DNA of 64,000 bases from Delphinus delphis. Its lineage: Eukaryota; Chordata; Mammalia; Artiodactyla; Delphinidae. Both the position numbers and the translations under genes were made by a program. The notes under the pieces were generated by a model that made no database searches, was not told the origin of the DNA, and saw only the letters and a list, made by a program, of their open reading frames with translations. Position 1 is the first letter of the stretch. Every line of letters starts with the position of its first letter. The stretch is taken from assembly GCF_949987515.2 (NCBI RefSeq), contig NC_082694.2, positions 61,440,080 through 61,504,079 on the forward strand, read 5' to 3'. Of this stretch, positions 1 through 11,971 are shown in pieces.

Positions 1-513
1 TTAAACATGAAGGGCAATTTTTTTTTCCGGTAAGAAATGCAATATACTGTATCACATTTCAGAGATCATGGCCTGGCGACATGATTGGAATCTACGTGTA
101 AGAGAGCTGGGATCGAGAAAGTGGAGCACATTCTAAAGACTATGGCTGCCACACATGGAATGTGACACCTCTGTGTGAGTGACCTCCTTGTCACTGATGA
201 CCCCGGCAAGGGCAGTACTGAGAGCTCCCTGGGTGTTTGGAAACATGTGCTCCAGAGTTCCCAGGGCTTCACCCATGATGCAGCCAGACATCAAGGAGTA
301 TCTGAACATAATGAAATGAGGGCAAAAACCGGAATAAAGGAGCAGCTCTTTTTCTCCAAATGACCATGTGTTTATGTTAAATACACTTTTTTTTTCCTTC
401 TTTCAGGTTGCTAAGGGAATGTCATGAATAGGAATGAAAGAAAAGATATTCAATCACACAATATGCTTTGACAATATGAGGCTCTGAAAAAACACAGTCT
501 TCCGTGTACTCAC
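1..513 (-). other. CRIM1 intron 8 (partial)
   Basis: This is the 5' part of the intron following the antistasin 1 exon; it begins with a consensus GTGAGT donor and runs out of the window. I see no conserved coding sequence, RNA gene or recognisable mobile element. The short open frames on both strands around 66-363 have no family resemblance. Confidence 0.85.
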
Positions 514-642
514 TGTTTTTGCACTGACAAGTTCGACAACCATTGTGATCAAGTTTGAAACCATAAATGCAGTCCTTCTCTGTCAGGGTGCAGTTTGATG
601 ACTCTCCACACGCAGGTGGATCAATTGTGATGTAGGTTGGTT
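514..642 (-). CDS. CRIM1: CRIM1 coding exon (inferred exon 8): antistasin-like repeat 1
   Basis: This 129-bp exon is phase 1 at both ends, with acceptor CTTTATTATTAG and consensus donor GTGAGT at 513-508. It encodes 43 residues plus one base: EPTYITIDPPACGE, then an N-C-T glycosylation sequon, then KDCIYGFKLDHNGC and CRTCQCKN. The six cysteines (exon residues 12, 18, 25, 36, 39, 41) fit an antistasin-like repeat, the first of four in CRIM1. Relative to the human sequence as I know it, Asn to Tyr and Arg to Leu changes stand out in the middle of the repeat. It is too short to appear as a long open frame. Later exons must lie before position 1. Confidence 0.95.
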
Positions 643-1459
643 CTAATAATAAAGAGAGAAAAAAAAAATCAATGAAACATATGATTACCTCTTAGATGCT
701 ATTCCATCTTTGAAATCCCACACTATGGTAAGTCACAGGAAAAAACCTAATCAGTAATCTTCATCAAATCCTAGACTTTTATACTTTCATAATGTTGTTA
801 GCCCCTGAAAAAGAAATATTTTTATTTAAACTTTTGAAAATCCAGATGCTCTATTTCTTTACATTTGAGCAATTTACGCATTTTTGGGTACCCTCACCAC
901 TACAGAAGCAGACAAGAAAGGTTAAAATGAATTTAAATCGTTATTCTTCTATTTCCTCCTGATGTTTTCTGAGTTTATTTTTTATAACAATCAGGAAACA
1001 GCTTCCAGCTGTCAATTATCTCACTCTCCATTTTGCAATACTTCTGAAATCTATGAGCGACTTTTCAAGTTAATAAATCAGATATGTTTCTGAGCCTTTA
1101 AAACATCTGAATTTCTTTGACCTTTTATGTGACACTCTCAATTATTACAGATGACATGACAGATCACATCATCTATAGGAGTTTATACTCAGGGCTTCAG
1201 GGAGTGGGGGAGACAGACACAAGCATTCGGGAGGAAGAGAGAGCAGCCACCCTGAGATGAGATGCACAGAAGAAACCAAGGCCGGAGGTGATTTTGACCT
1301 TCACTGCCATGTTACTAATGAGGAATTGTTCTGGCCTAGAGATTACTGTTACTAAACAGTAATCACACACTTACGTGAAGTGTATTATGCGTCTATATAA
1401 CATCTGAAGTGCTCTTCATAAATGCCTTCAAGTTTTGGATCACAATCGGAAAGAGACGG

Positions 1460-1960
1460 GTGCTGTCATTATCCCTATTTTACGGATGAGGAAATCCAAC
1501 ATACTGACTTGTCCAAGGTCACAGGGTTTAGTAAGTGGTGGACCCCAGATTCAAACGAGGTGTTCTGGCTCTAGGGTCACACTCTCAGCTTCTATGCAAT
1601 ACAAAGCGCATTGTAATGGTACCTGTTTTGCAGTGATTGATAAGGGACAGTTTATACAATGTCAGACTGTGGAGAGAGTGTTGTCAAAGGGAACAAGGAC
1701 AGTGACGTATTTACGTAGCCTCTTTTCAACCCAAAGATACTATGAACTTCTTCAGAGTAAGCTGGTTCTCACAATATCTTTGTGAAGTGCTAAGTACAGA
1801 ATGTCTCTACCTATGTTTTCACAAATGGAAAACATGAGGTGCAGAGAGGGTAAGTGGCTTATCTAAGTTTACATAGCAACCCAGTAGCAGGCTGGGAACA
1901 GAACAGAACAGAGGTGCCTGACCTCCTGTCCAACACTCTATCCATTAGTCCACACTGTCT
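1460..1960 (-). mobile_element. MIR-like fragments (two adjacent)
   Basis: CCCTATTTTACGGATGAGGA followed by CAAGGTCACAGGGTTTAGTA is the antisense MIR core. A second piece at about 1800-1960 repeats the same order of motifs (GAAAACATGAGGTGCAGAGA, CTCTATCCATTAGTCC). Both are diverged. Confidence 0.75.
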
Positions 1961-3640
1961 TCGCAAGTTTCACCTCCCGTTACCATGGAAGAGAGACCAA
2001 AAATAAGTGTTTTAGGTGCCACTGATAAGATCAAGAGTTCTACATTTTTATCCACCTGCTAAAAGAGGCCAGTGATTCAACTCTTCACAGGTAGTGAGCA
2101 ACTAGGACTTGTTAAAGAGATGCTTTCATCAGCATTCTCCCAGTGAGAGTACGTATGAAGACGGTGTAGCACATTCTCTATTTTTATTACAGCACAGTTG
2201 GCAGAACATCTCCCTGAAATTTTTATCTAAGATTTCCACTGCTGTGAAATTTCTAATTTCTTTCAACGACTAAAGTATCCTTTCTGACAGGTAACTGTAA
2301 ACATCAAAAAGTGGTTTAGTTTTAGTCAAGTTTTAAGACTTAGTGAATTAAATACAGTAGTGCTGCTTTCCTCCATTCTCTTAAAATTTACTGTAAATAT
2401 CAGCGGGTTTTAAACCTACAGTCTTTCCTTTATCACTACTCTTGTTACACATCCAAGATAATAATTGTTTCAGCCTTTAGCCATAAGACTGTGGAGGTTT
2501 CATCAAAATTATTCTAACCACAAATACAAGATAGAGCAGGGGACCTGGCTCGTGTCTCAGTAAACCATACCACAGATGATCCCATCGAAGGAGGAGTTAG
2601 GTCTACGTTCCAGAGAGTTAATAGCAAGGATCAGGGAAGGATTCTAAACTCTTTGTCCAGTGCTTTAGTGCATGGCTTACGGGCAAGGAAATGTCTTGGG
2701 TACATCTACGCAGACCCAAAGCTTGTATTCTTTACTGACATTTAAGTTTATGAGAAACTTTTGCCTTCAGAAAGTATACGATGGAAAAATATATATCTCG
2801 GCAGATGACACTGAAAATGCATAATAATCACAGGGCAGTATGGGATTTTATTTTCAGTGAATTTTAGGGATTTGTTAAGATAATCAATGGTGATGTGCAT
2901 GCTATTTTTGGTACATATTATGATTAATGGATGGGATTAGGATTGTGCTCTGTGGCTAGAAAGTAAACAAAACAAAAAAATTGGGTTGTTTGAGGATCAG
3001 AACCACAATACTGACAGTCCCACCCTTTATCCAAATGACTGTATCCGCTAGGTAGCCAGCTCCAGGGGTACGTCAAGCACACATTTCTTTAGCAGAAGAA
3101 ATATGTTCAACATGTTTCCCTGTAACATTCAGGATAACAGCTTGAGCTAAGTTTAACAAATGGGAAAAAAAATGCATAGAAGGGCTATTTAAGTAGGTGC
3201 TGGTTCTACAACGCTGTGTTGTAAATATTTTAGGTAAAACAAGTCCTCCTGGATGTCTTCCAGGCCTCAGATGACGTGGCAGAATGCAAAGAAGCCAAAC
3301 ATTATTCTGTGCCTCTAAAATTAATATTTCCCCATTCATCGATGATGTACTTAGAGGGAAGAAACCGGAAAGTACTTAAGTTTCAAAATCTGACTCCCTC
3401 AATACTTACTAAAATAAAACACAGAAAAACTCAACAAAACTCAACAATTTACTCTAAAGCTATTCAACTGCCCCTCAATAGATTAGGCTGAACACAACAC
3501 TCATCGTGATACATTAAATGTAGACAGAAGTCTAAATTATTTTTAAAAAGCATTTTAACACTAGTCATCTCACTTTATTATGTTAAATAAGTATTCTTTT
3601 CCTTTTCAAATACAAAGTGGAACAAATTTTAAAAACTTTT

Positions 3641-3842
3641 TTTTTTTTTTGCAGTACGCGGGCCTCTCACTGTTGTGACCTCTCCCGTTGCAGAGCACAG
3701 GCTCTGGACGCACAAGCTCAGCGGCCATGGCTCATGGGCCCAGCCGCTCCGCGGCATGTGGGATCTTCCTGGACCGGGGCACGAACCCATGTCCCCTGCA
3801 TTGGCAGGCGGACTCTCAACCACTGCGCTACCAGGGAAGCCC
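3641..3842 (-). mobile_element. CHR-2-type SINE (antisense to window, sense with CRIM1)
   Basis: This is a tRNA-derived SINE of about 200 bp read on the minus strand: head at 3842 (GGGCTTCCCTGGTAGCGCAG on that strand), B-box-like GGTTCGTGCCCC, tail as poly-T at 3641-3650. It is flanked by near-identical target duplications, AAAAACTTTT at 3631-3640 and AGAAACTTTT at 3843-3852. Confidence 0.93.
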
Positions 3843-6800
3843 AGAAACTTTTTAAGGATAGTGGAGCATGTGTTTGGGGTACTTACTGCTGTTATCCTCT
3901 GTCGCTGGAGTAACTGCTGATTTGTAACAGACACATATGCAGGCAACTAGCTGTCTCCTAACATTTTATCTAAAGTCATACATTATGCACTATTCCCTTT
4001 CATCATTCTCTCAACATTTTAGTGCTCAGTTTCCTACCATGTGAGGCCATCTCTATTTTAGAATTCTGTAAACTATAAATTGTTTAGCAAAAACACTGAC
4101 ATTATCATAAACGGATCTGAGAATCCGCTTTCAGTCCAGTATATTAATATGTAATCTCAGAACTGGTCCTGTTACTAACATTAGGGCAGTCTTTTGAGAA
4201 TGAAGTGCTGTGAGTCTACTGAAATTCAATTTCTTATTCTACATAATGAACACCAAAGTGAGACACACTTGATACCATCCTGAATGAGAGTATTTCAAAT
4301 CAACCTTGCATTTACAGTCCTTAGAGAATAACCAAGAGCTGGTTAGACTTTCTGCAGTTTCTATACAAGGAAGTTCTTGGTGGGGGAAGAGGTAAGTTTG
4401 AAGAGTCCAGAATCATGGTATCACAGTATGATTGTTTCTAATCCAAATAAGTAAAGGAGCTTGAGGAAGTGTTAGTGAAATCTGTGAAACGTGCACTGTG
4501 CTTGTTAGAGCAGCCTGAAATTTGCGTATTGGGAATTGTTATTATCCCACACATTCTTTAGTTTATGCCACAGTGCTCTGAATATGGAATATATCCTGAT
4601 GGGTCTTGGCCTGAAGACCAGATGATCCTCATTTAAATCCCACTTTTCTGTGCTCTTAGATTACACGGGGGTACAATACTGACATGACATGCTAGAGAGT
4701 ACATGCTCCTCTAGAAGGATGACGGCGATGCCATGTCCTTGGAGAGTTTGGTGATTATCAGTTGAACAGAGGTCCTGCTAAGACTTTTGGAAACAAATGC
4801 ATCTATCTGCCTGTTGCTGGAAGCAAAGAAAATGGTCTCCTTTTAAATTGGTTGGGCAGATATGCGTTAGTGGGCCTCTTTCAGAAGAGAGAAATGGTCT
4901 TGGATCTCCTTGTTTAGGAGAATGAGAAAATGCTTGCACAAGGATGGATTTGGCGAGGGGAAATTCAATGAAGTACTGCTTACAGTATCACCCTGAAATT
5001 CCATCTCATCTTGTATTGAATCAGCTGAGGAATTAAAGAAATACCTTAATGTCCTCCAAAGGAAGAAGGCTTGAAACAGCAGGAATTCATTGTCTTTGGC
5101 TACAACTATTTCTAAAGGGAACCCTGGAACCGCTTCTTTGTGGAGAAGAATTCTAGAAATATTTTCTGAGCCTAGAAGCAATAAAGAACAAAAACGGGTG
5201 TTTGTTATGTCTATATCCATTTGCTGTTTCCTACCCTGCATCTGGGTGGGAATCTCTACTTTCCTCCACCTGTCCTTTTCCTGAATGATTTTTAAAGACT
5301 TTCCAAGTACCTTATACTCTCCGAAAGAGCTATTTTTACAAGAACCCTTGGGATTGTGTCAGGAATGCAGATGTTCAGCACCAATTCTTATCCCAAGTCT
5401 TAGAAAACAAAATTCTGGAAAAAAACTATTATAACTTGCAGTAACATAAGCAAACACATATTGGCTCTTTATTTTATGTTTAATTAAAATTAGGGATGGA
5501 TATTTCTTTCACATTCTAGGAAGCCCAACAAACCCCTTATCAGTAAAAACATTTCCAGGAAAACATTCACGTTTTTCAAGATTTAGAGAACCTCAGACAC
5601 TAAGTTTCTGAAGAACACCACCAATATTCTACACTGATGTGCAAGTATTTTCTAGAAGCAATTTTATCTGCTTACTGGGGATATTAAGGCACTGTGATCA
5701 CAATTAATTTGGTCAAGAGTATAAAGTTGAAATGAAAATCATTATTTTAACTCCAAGGCCACATCACTAGACCATAAGGTAACATACATTTCATTATTCA
5801 GGGGGTATAAATGTGTTAAGCAAATCTAAGCTCTATACTTTCTTGCTTTTTGTTATTTTACTTTATGGAAAATTTTCCAAAAAGAGGAAAGGAAAGTAAG
5901 AAGTTGAAACTCCAATTCAACCTTTTAAGGTGTTGACTTAAAGTTTTAGTATCAGTCCTGTCATCATCATATTGGATATTTCAACATGTTTGGGACAACA
6001 ACAGAACAAAAAAGAATGTATTTTGACTACCAGTTATTTAAAAATGTGTAATGATAATGTTAATTTGCTTCTAAAACAATGTATATAATCACTGATTTTT
6101 ATTTTTCAGATACAGCTTAAATGAAAATGTTAATAAATGCTTTTTGGTGTCTAATCTGTATTACTCCACCGAACTCCTCGTTTTGAATTAATACATACAA
6201 GGTTCTTCTCATTACCTTGATTACTATGAGCTGTTTATCTTGCAAATAATACTAATCATCTCCATTGACAAATATGTGAAGCACTCTTTCTGATTAGCAA
6301 CCCTGGGAAGGCTGACAGCCAACTAGTAGCTCCTGAGTATGGGTGGGTGACTCTGGAAAAGTACACTCGTGTAAGGCATACAGAGCCACCGTGCTTAGGA
6401 CTGTCTGCAGCACTGACTCTGTTAGGAGGGTAATCATTAGCTCTGGTTTCAGACCTCAATCGTCTCTAGGAGTACTGCTGCCTCCCCGTGCTGTGCTCTG
6501 GGTGAATGGCACGTCTGGAGGGCCTGGCTGTGGGCAGCAGCTGTCTGCCAGCACCCTAGATTCCTACGAATCGTACAAGTGCATGCACGCGCACACAGAC
6601 ACCCACAAACCAAGGGAAGTTTTTCTGGAAAAATCTCTCTATAGGCAAATTTCTAGAAAGCATAGTGGTTTTTTTTTTATGGCAGATATGTTCTTAAATT
6701 TCTTTTATAAGTTAAAAAAAATTCATATGGAAGTAATAAGATAAACGAAGCTAATTCCTATCTGTCTCTTATTACTTCTCCTTTTGGGATTTATTAATGG

Positions 6801-6928
6801 TTCTCATACTTCACGTAGCTTTTCTGTGTAAATTCGCAAGCCTGCTTATTTGATTGCGAGAAACAAAGATGAACAATTATGTTGTCTTTTCAGACCTAAT
6901 TCAGGCACTCTCTTCCTTAAGATTTCTT

Positions 6929-6950
6929 GGGTGGGGGTGGGGGTAGGGGG
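6929..6950 (+). repeat. G-run cluster (potential G-quadruplex)
   Basis: Four or more runs of at least three G, separated by one- or two-base loops (GGGTGGGGGTGGGGGTAGGG). It lies on the strand opposite to CRIM1, so the transcript is C-rich. Function is unknown. Confidence 0.6.
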
Positions 6951-9299
6951 AATGGCTGGACTTGGTTAAGCAATGTGAGTACCTAATAAGTGGGAAAATT
7001 CCAAAGCTTCACTTGGTTTATATGGCTAAATATATCAGGCCTCCTTATAGCCCTACAATTACTGGTAGCCTGTCCAGGGCCATAAAACTGGAGATAAAGT
7101 TGGCCAAGACAGAACCAAAGGAGATAGCTTATCTGTTTTACTGTGTCTTCATATGTCATTCTGTTACCACAGTTGCTTTTCAAATGTGACCATAACTAGT
7201 CAGAAAACCATTCAAATAAATCAGCAAATTGTTAACATAATTGCAGCCTAGGAAAAGGTAAAGATGAAATGTTCCCAAATGAAGCTAGAGGGAAAACTCT
7301 ATTAATGTAGACAATAAGAAAAAAAAAGTTGAGGATACAAAAATTCCCTAATCTGGAAGTGGGAATTTCCATGGGGTATGAATGTGTATTTAAGAAAGTC
7401 TCATGGAGTCCTGGAAAAAACTCTCCTACAGTTGGAATTTTCAAATTCTTTCAGCCACTACACATTTATCCTTTTTTTCCTTTGTATATATTTCTCACAA
7501 CAACACCTACATCCTTGTAATTTCTCAAGTACTTATCTCAGAGCAGTTTCTTTATTTTGAAATGAATGGTGTGAAAATGTTCCCAAGACTTGTATTATTT
7601 TATGGGCAGATAGAGAAGCAATATATTTACTTTAGGCCTATTTATTAACTTTGTATGCTTTTCCAAGGAATCTTGGCTGTCGGTCATATTTTTCTTCCTT
7701 TACCAATCTCATGTTTAATAGGAAAAGACAGTACTACGATTATGTGATTATTAAAAGACCACAAAGAGAAAAATTAAAAAAAAATTTTAACAGAGAATGG
7801 TGTATCTTTTTCCAGGAATTCAGCTTGAGAGAGCTCACAAAATGACTGGATTCCAAGAATAATCTGGACCTTTTATACTTGTCTTATATTTTATCCTTAT
7901 ATTGTTATTGTTTATTCTCACAGAGACTATATCTTGGTAACCTTTAACTGGGAAGAATGCGCCATATTTATAAGTACACGTGTATATGTGTATCTGCACA
8001 TTTTAATAGCTACATTCGGCTGGGAGAGGGGTGTCAGATGGTCAGAATTCTGTTATTTCAACCTGCCGCTCTGCGAAATGGCTGACGACCAGCGGGGAAG
8101 GATCTTCACATTAGGGGCAATGGTTTGTTCACTGTGTACAACTTCAGCATCTAGCACAGTACTTGGCCCACTGTAGCACTTAATGAATGAACGAAGAGGA
8201 CAAAAGGACACCTGAGAACTGAAATTCAGGACATATTTTTTTAGAAAGAGCCCCACTCAATATTGTCCCCAACAGGCCGAACCTATAATTTCCTAACTTT
8301 TGCAGGATTGGACAGTACGTTCCTTAGGGTCTTCGTCAAGGCAGAAGTCCCTTGCACATAGTAGGTACCCAATAGATGAGCTCCGCTGAAGTAGCAAGCT
8401 AGATTTAGAAGGCTGTTGTGAACCTGACACACTGGTAACAGTGAAAACTAAATGCAAGTCCCCAAACCCAAACAGTCTAAAACGAGGTACTCAGTAGCCT
8501 ATGAAATGGTTAAACTATGATCTGCACTTCTGGCCTAACAAGGCACAAAAGTACACAGAGCACTGTGGAAGGCCTTCCTTCAAAATTCTTAACATAAAAT
8601 CTGACACCCCATATTTCAATTACCTGGGTAATCCATTTCTGTGACTACCTCACTCCTTGATGGTGCCAAATAAATAAAGTGTTATTAAAATAGTCCTGAA
8701 AATAACCGGGCACTCACTCAACTCGGCAGCTCATCTCGTACTGGATGAAGGATGGGTGCTTGTGCCGAAGGCCCAGCAAATCTGCCTGCTGATTAAGCAA
8801 CGACCGGCAGGAATCAGAGTGAGACAGGGGAAGCGTGTGGATCAGAAGGCACAAGTGTTGATGACGGTCTATCTCGGTGCTGGGCACACTCAGTGGAGAC
8901 CTGACTACCACTGCTCAGGGCCTGCAGCCTGGCTGGGTGTGAATGAGGCTGGGCCCACGGCAAGCGTGAGGACAGAGACATCTGGGGAGACAGCTCAGCG
9001 CTCTCGGGTGGAGCTGTTTCCCCAGGTGGGAGAGGCAGGAACGGACAAGGGGAAGCAGGCTTTCCAAGAGGTCAAACAGCAAGGTCAAAATTCCAGGCCG
9101 AGGTTCAGGGAAAACCCGGATCAAAGGCTGGGTCACAAAAGACAAAAATAACATTTACTGGGGTCTCAGTAATGAGAATGGAGCCAGGAGCAAGAAAAGC
9201 CTTGAATCTGAGCCACGACGATCAAATACTTTGATAGTCACTGACTTATTTTCTTCACCCTCTCCCTTCTTACGATAAGGGTTCTAGAGAAGTAATGCC

Positions 9300-9500
9300 A
9301 AGGACACGGACTTGGGGTTAGAAGACTGAGCTTGAGTCCCTGTTCTTTCATTATCTTACACATGATGCTGAACCTCTTTGGGCTTCTATAAAGTGGGAAT
9401 TCCCACTATTCCTACCTCACAAGATCATCGTAAGACTCAAATAAGATCGTAAAGAGGGAACTGTTCCGTAAACTCGAAGTGTTAACAGAATGTTACTTGT
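9300..9500 (+). mobile_element. MIR-like fragment
   Basis: TTGAGTCCCTGTTCT, CTGAACCTCTTTGGGCTTC, then CTACCTCACAAGATCATCG and ACTCAAATAAGATC follow the sense-strand order of MIR. Confidence 0.7.
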
Positions 9501-11771
9501 TGCTATAATTACTGTTGAAATGACTATCCTGCCTGCTTAGAGCTAGAACTGGTCTCAGATGATGGCTCAGTAAATGAATTATGAGTCCTTTTGCAAGCCT
9601 CAAATGTTCAGCTGATAAATGCTCTGACAACTGGCTTGGCATTCTGAATCCTGTCCATTGTAACTTACGCATCATTTCTATCTCCACTGATAACATGAAA
9701 AGCATCTGGGGTGTGGGTGGGTCCATGACATCCTTTTATATGGTCTGGTAAGCTTTGGAGGGTGTTAGTGACTGGCCACTGGCGCCTTTCACATCTGCTG
9801 AGTTGCAGTCTGAATATCATTGTTTCGACTTTTGACTGTGTCCATGGTGTCTCGAAGAGAAGAGAAATCTCTTCATAATCAGCTTATCCAGTGTGAGTTG
9901 AAACAATGCTTCTGTGTGCCTGGCTGACCCCATGCTTCCTCTCTCATGATGGGTGCCTTGCTCATCTTCGAAGATGAGGGCAAATTCATCACAGTACAAT
10001 TTATACTGTTTTGGTAGTTTTGCCAGTAGTTCTGCCATCCTCAAGCTGAAAGAGGATATGGAAAATCCATCTCTAAAAGATGTCTTTGATCAGCAAATCT
10101 TAGTTTCAGTAAGTCAGTGATATGAAACTTATGTCAATAATGAGATAATTCAACCAGTACTTTCTTAACAATAATACTGGTGGGGGTGGTCATGTTTGAA
10201 ACAATAATGTCCTCAGTGTCTCTGTCACAGCACTGCCGAACACCCCTATTGCTTTCATCTGGTCTAAGATCTCCATGGAATCTTTTTAAAACTTGGTTCC
10301 CAGAAAGCATGAGAGAGTCACAGTCTTGAAAAGATCTAAGCTTGCTGCCCTCTTTCAATACGCAAGGCCTGAGGCCGGCCCAAACTGACAGTTGATTATC
10401 TCCGAACATTTTTTTAGTTTCATGAACAAAATAGAGACTCCCTGAACTGCTTTAAAATGTGAGCTGATTTGCAGGGCAATAGCTTTCCAATTAAGCTGAA
10501 AAAGAACACCATTTTGTGTTGTCCTTCAAATGCCCAAACTACGGGTGGCAGGACCATAGTGCAAGGCACCGGCGCAGGGGCACCGAATACATAAACAAGC
10601 ATTAAATATACTTTGCTGGATTCCAAAGCAGACCCAAGGCCGTCTCAAATTATATATGTATACGTTTTTAAAGTGAGGAAATGAGGACCAAGGTAACTTT
10701 TAAGTAGAAAGAATACGTTGCAGCCAGGAATGAGGTCGGCACACAGGGTGCACGCTGTGAGGTCCTGCCTGGTTGGGGACGTGGCTTACAGACTCATCTC
10801 TCAGTTTGCTCTAGCAGCCAAGGGGAAAAATCAAACCCAGAGCGCCACATGACTCTCAGGGTCCCCAAGGACCAAGCACTTGTTGGTCTTAGAATGTTCT
10901 TGGGGATTCTTAGTCTCGGTTCATGATGCTGCAGAATGAGAGCTGGAGCCTTGAACCGAATCTTATTTTCGACTGGCAGCGAGTATTAAATTCTGTGGTC
11001 TCCAGTGGTCTGGATCCCTGAATTGGGCTCTGTCTCAAACGAATGTGATAAATCCAGCTTCTCTTAGATGTGAAAGTAAAATTCACTGGCTGTGTAAACA
11101 GGTATCCTGTAGACATACACGGCAAGTGAAAACTTGGTCAAACTGCTAATAATTCAACTCGAACTGAAAAATGTGTAAAATGCAATGCATCACTATCCTC
11201 TCATGTTTTGAACAAATTTCAAAAAAGTTCTAACTGTTCATTATTGCTTGTCCCATATCAAATTTGGATTAAACTGATGGTATGACCCCAGACCAAGATC
11301 TGGCCCTGCCGAGCCCCCGGGGAACAGATTTCCCAACCTGCGTGATGATGGATAGTGAGCATTTCGGGAGTCTCAACTGCAGAGGATAACAGGTGGGTAC
11401 GATCCAGCTCCCTGACACCTCAGCAGCCACCTGTGACGGGAGATCCATCAATGGGCAAGGGATGTTCTTCAGTAGACATTTTCATTCCTTCGCTCTGCCC
11501 TGTTATTTTACAACAATATTGCAGCAGGTATTTTATCTTCAACAATCCGCCAGACACAGCACAGAAAATACTTCAATAGGGCCTTTAAAAACAGTTCACT
11601 GGGTTGCTCACCATCTCTAATACTAACCCTCATGTATTAAACAATGTGAAATCATTTTCCTCATTTAAGGTTAAGACTATACAATGAGACAGTTTAAAAT
11701 GGTACAATCAGAAGTGGAATTTGAGAACTAAAATATTAGAAATAAATTATATTGGAATCACCACCACTTTT

Positions 11772-11971
11772 TCTTTTTTGCGGTACGTGGGCCTCTCACT
11801 GTTGTGCCCTCTCCGGCTGCGGAGCACAGGCTCCAGACGCGCAGGCTCAGCAGCCATGGCTCACGGGCCTAGCCGCTCCGCGGCATGTGGGATCTTCCCG
11901 GACCGGGGCACGAACCCGTGTCCCATGCATCGGCAGGCGGACTCTCAACCACTGCGCCACCAGGGAAGCCC
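11772..11971 (-). mobile_element. CHR-2-type SINE with perfect 14-bp target duplication
   Basis: A full-length CHR-2 SINE in minus orientation, flanked by a perfect direct repeat TCACCACCACTTTT at 11758-11771 and 11972-11985. The short T-rich tail and intact duplication indicate a clean, relatively recent retroposition into intron 7. Confidence 0.95.

Noticed and set aside
9493..10626. Cluster of four minus-strand open frames (68 to 91 codons) in intron 7
   Set aside because: They could be a decayed processed pseudogene or old transposon, but I recognise no family and the frames do not join into one reading. A translated search of 9.4-10.7 kb against mammalian proteins would decide.
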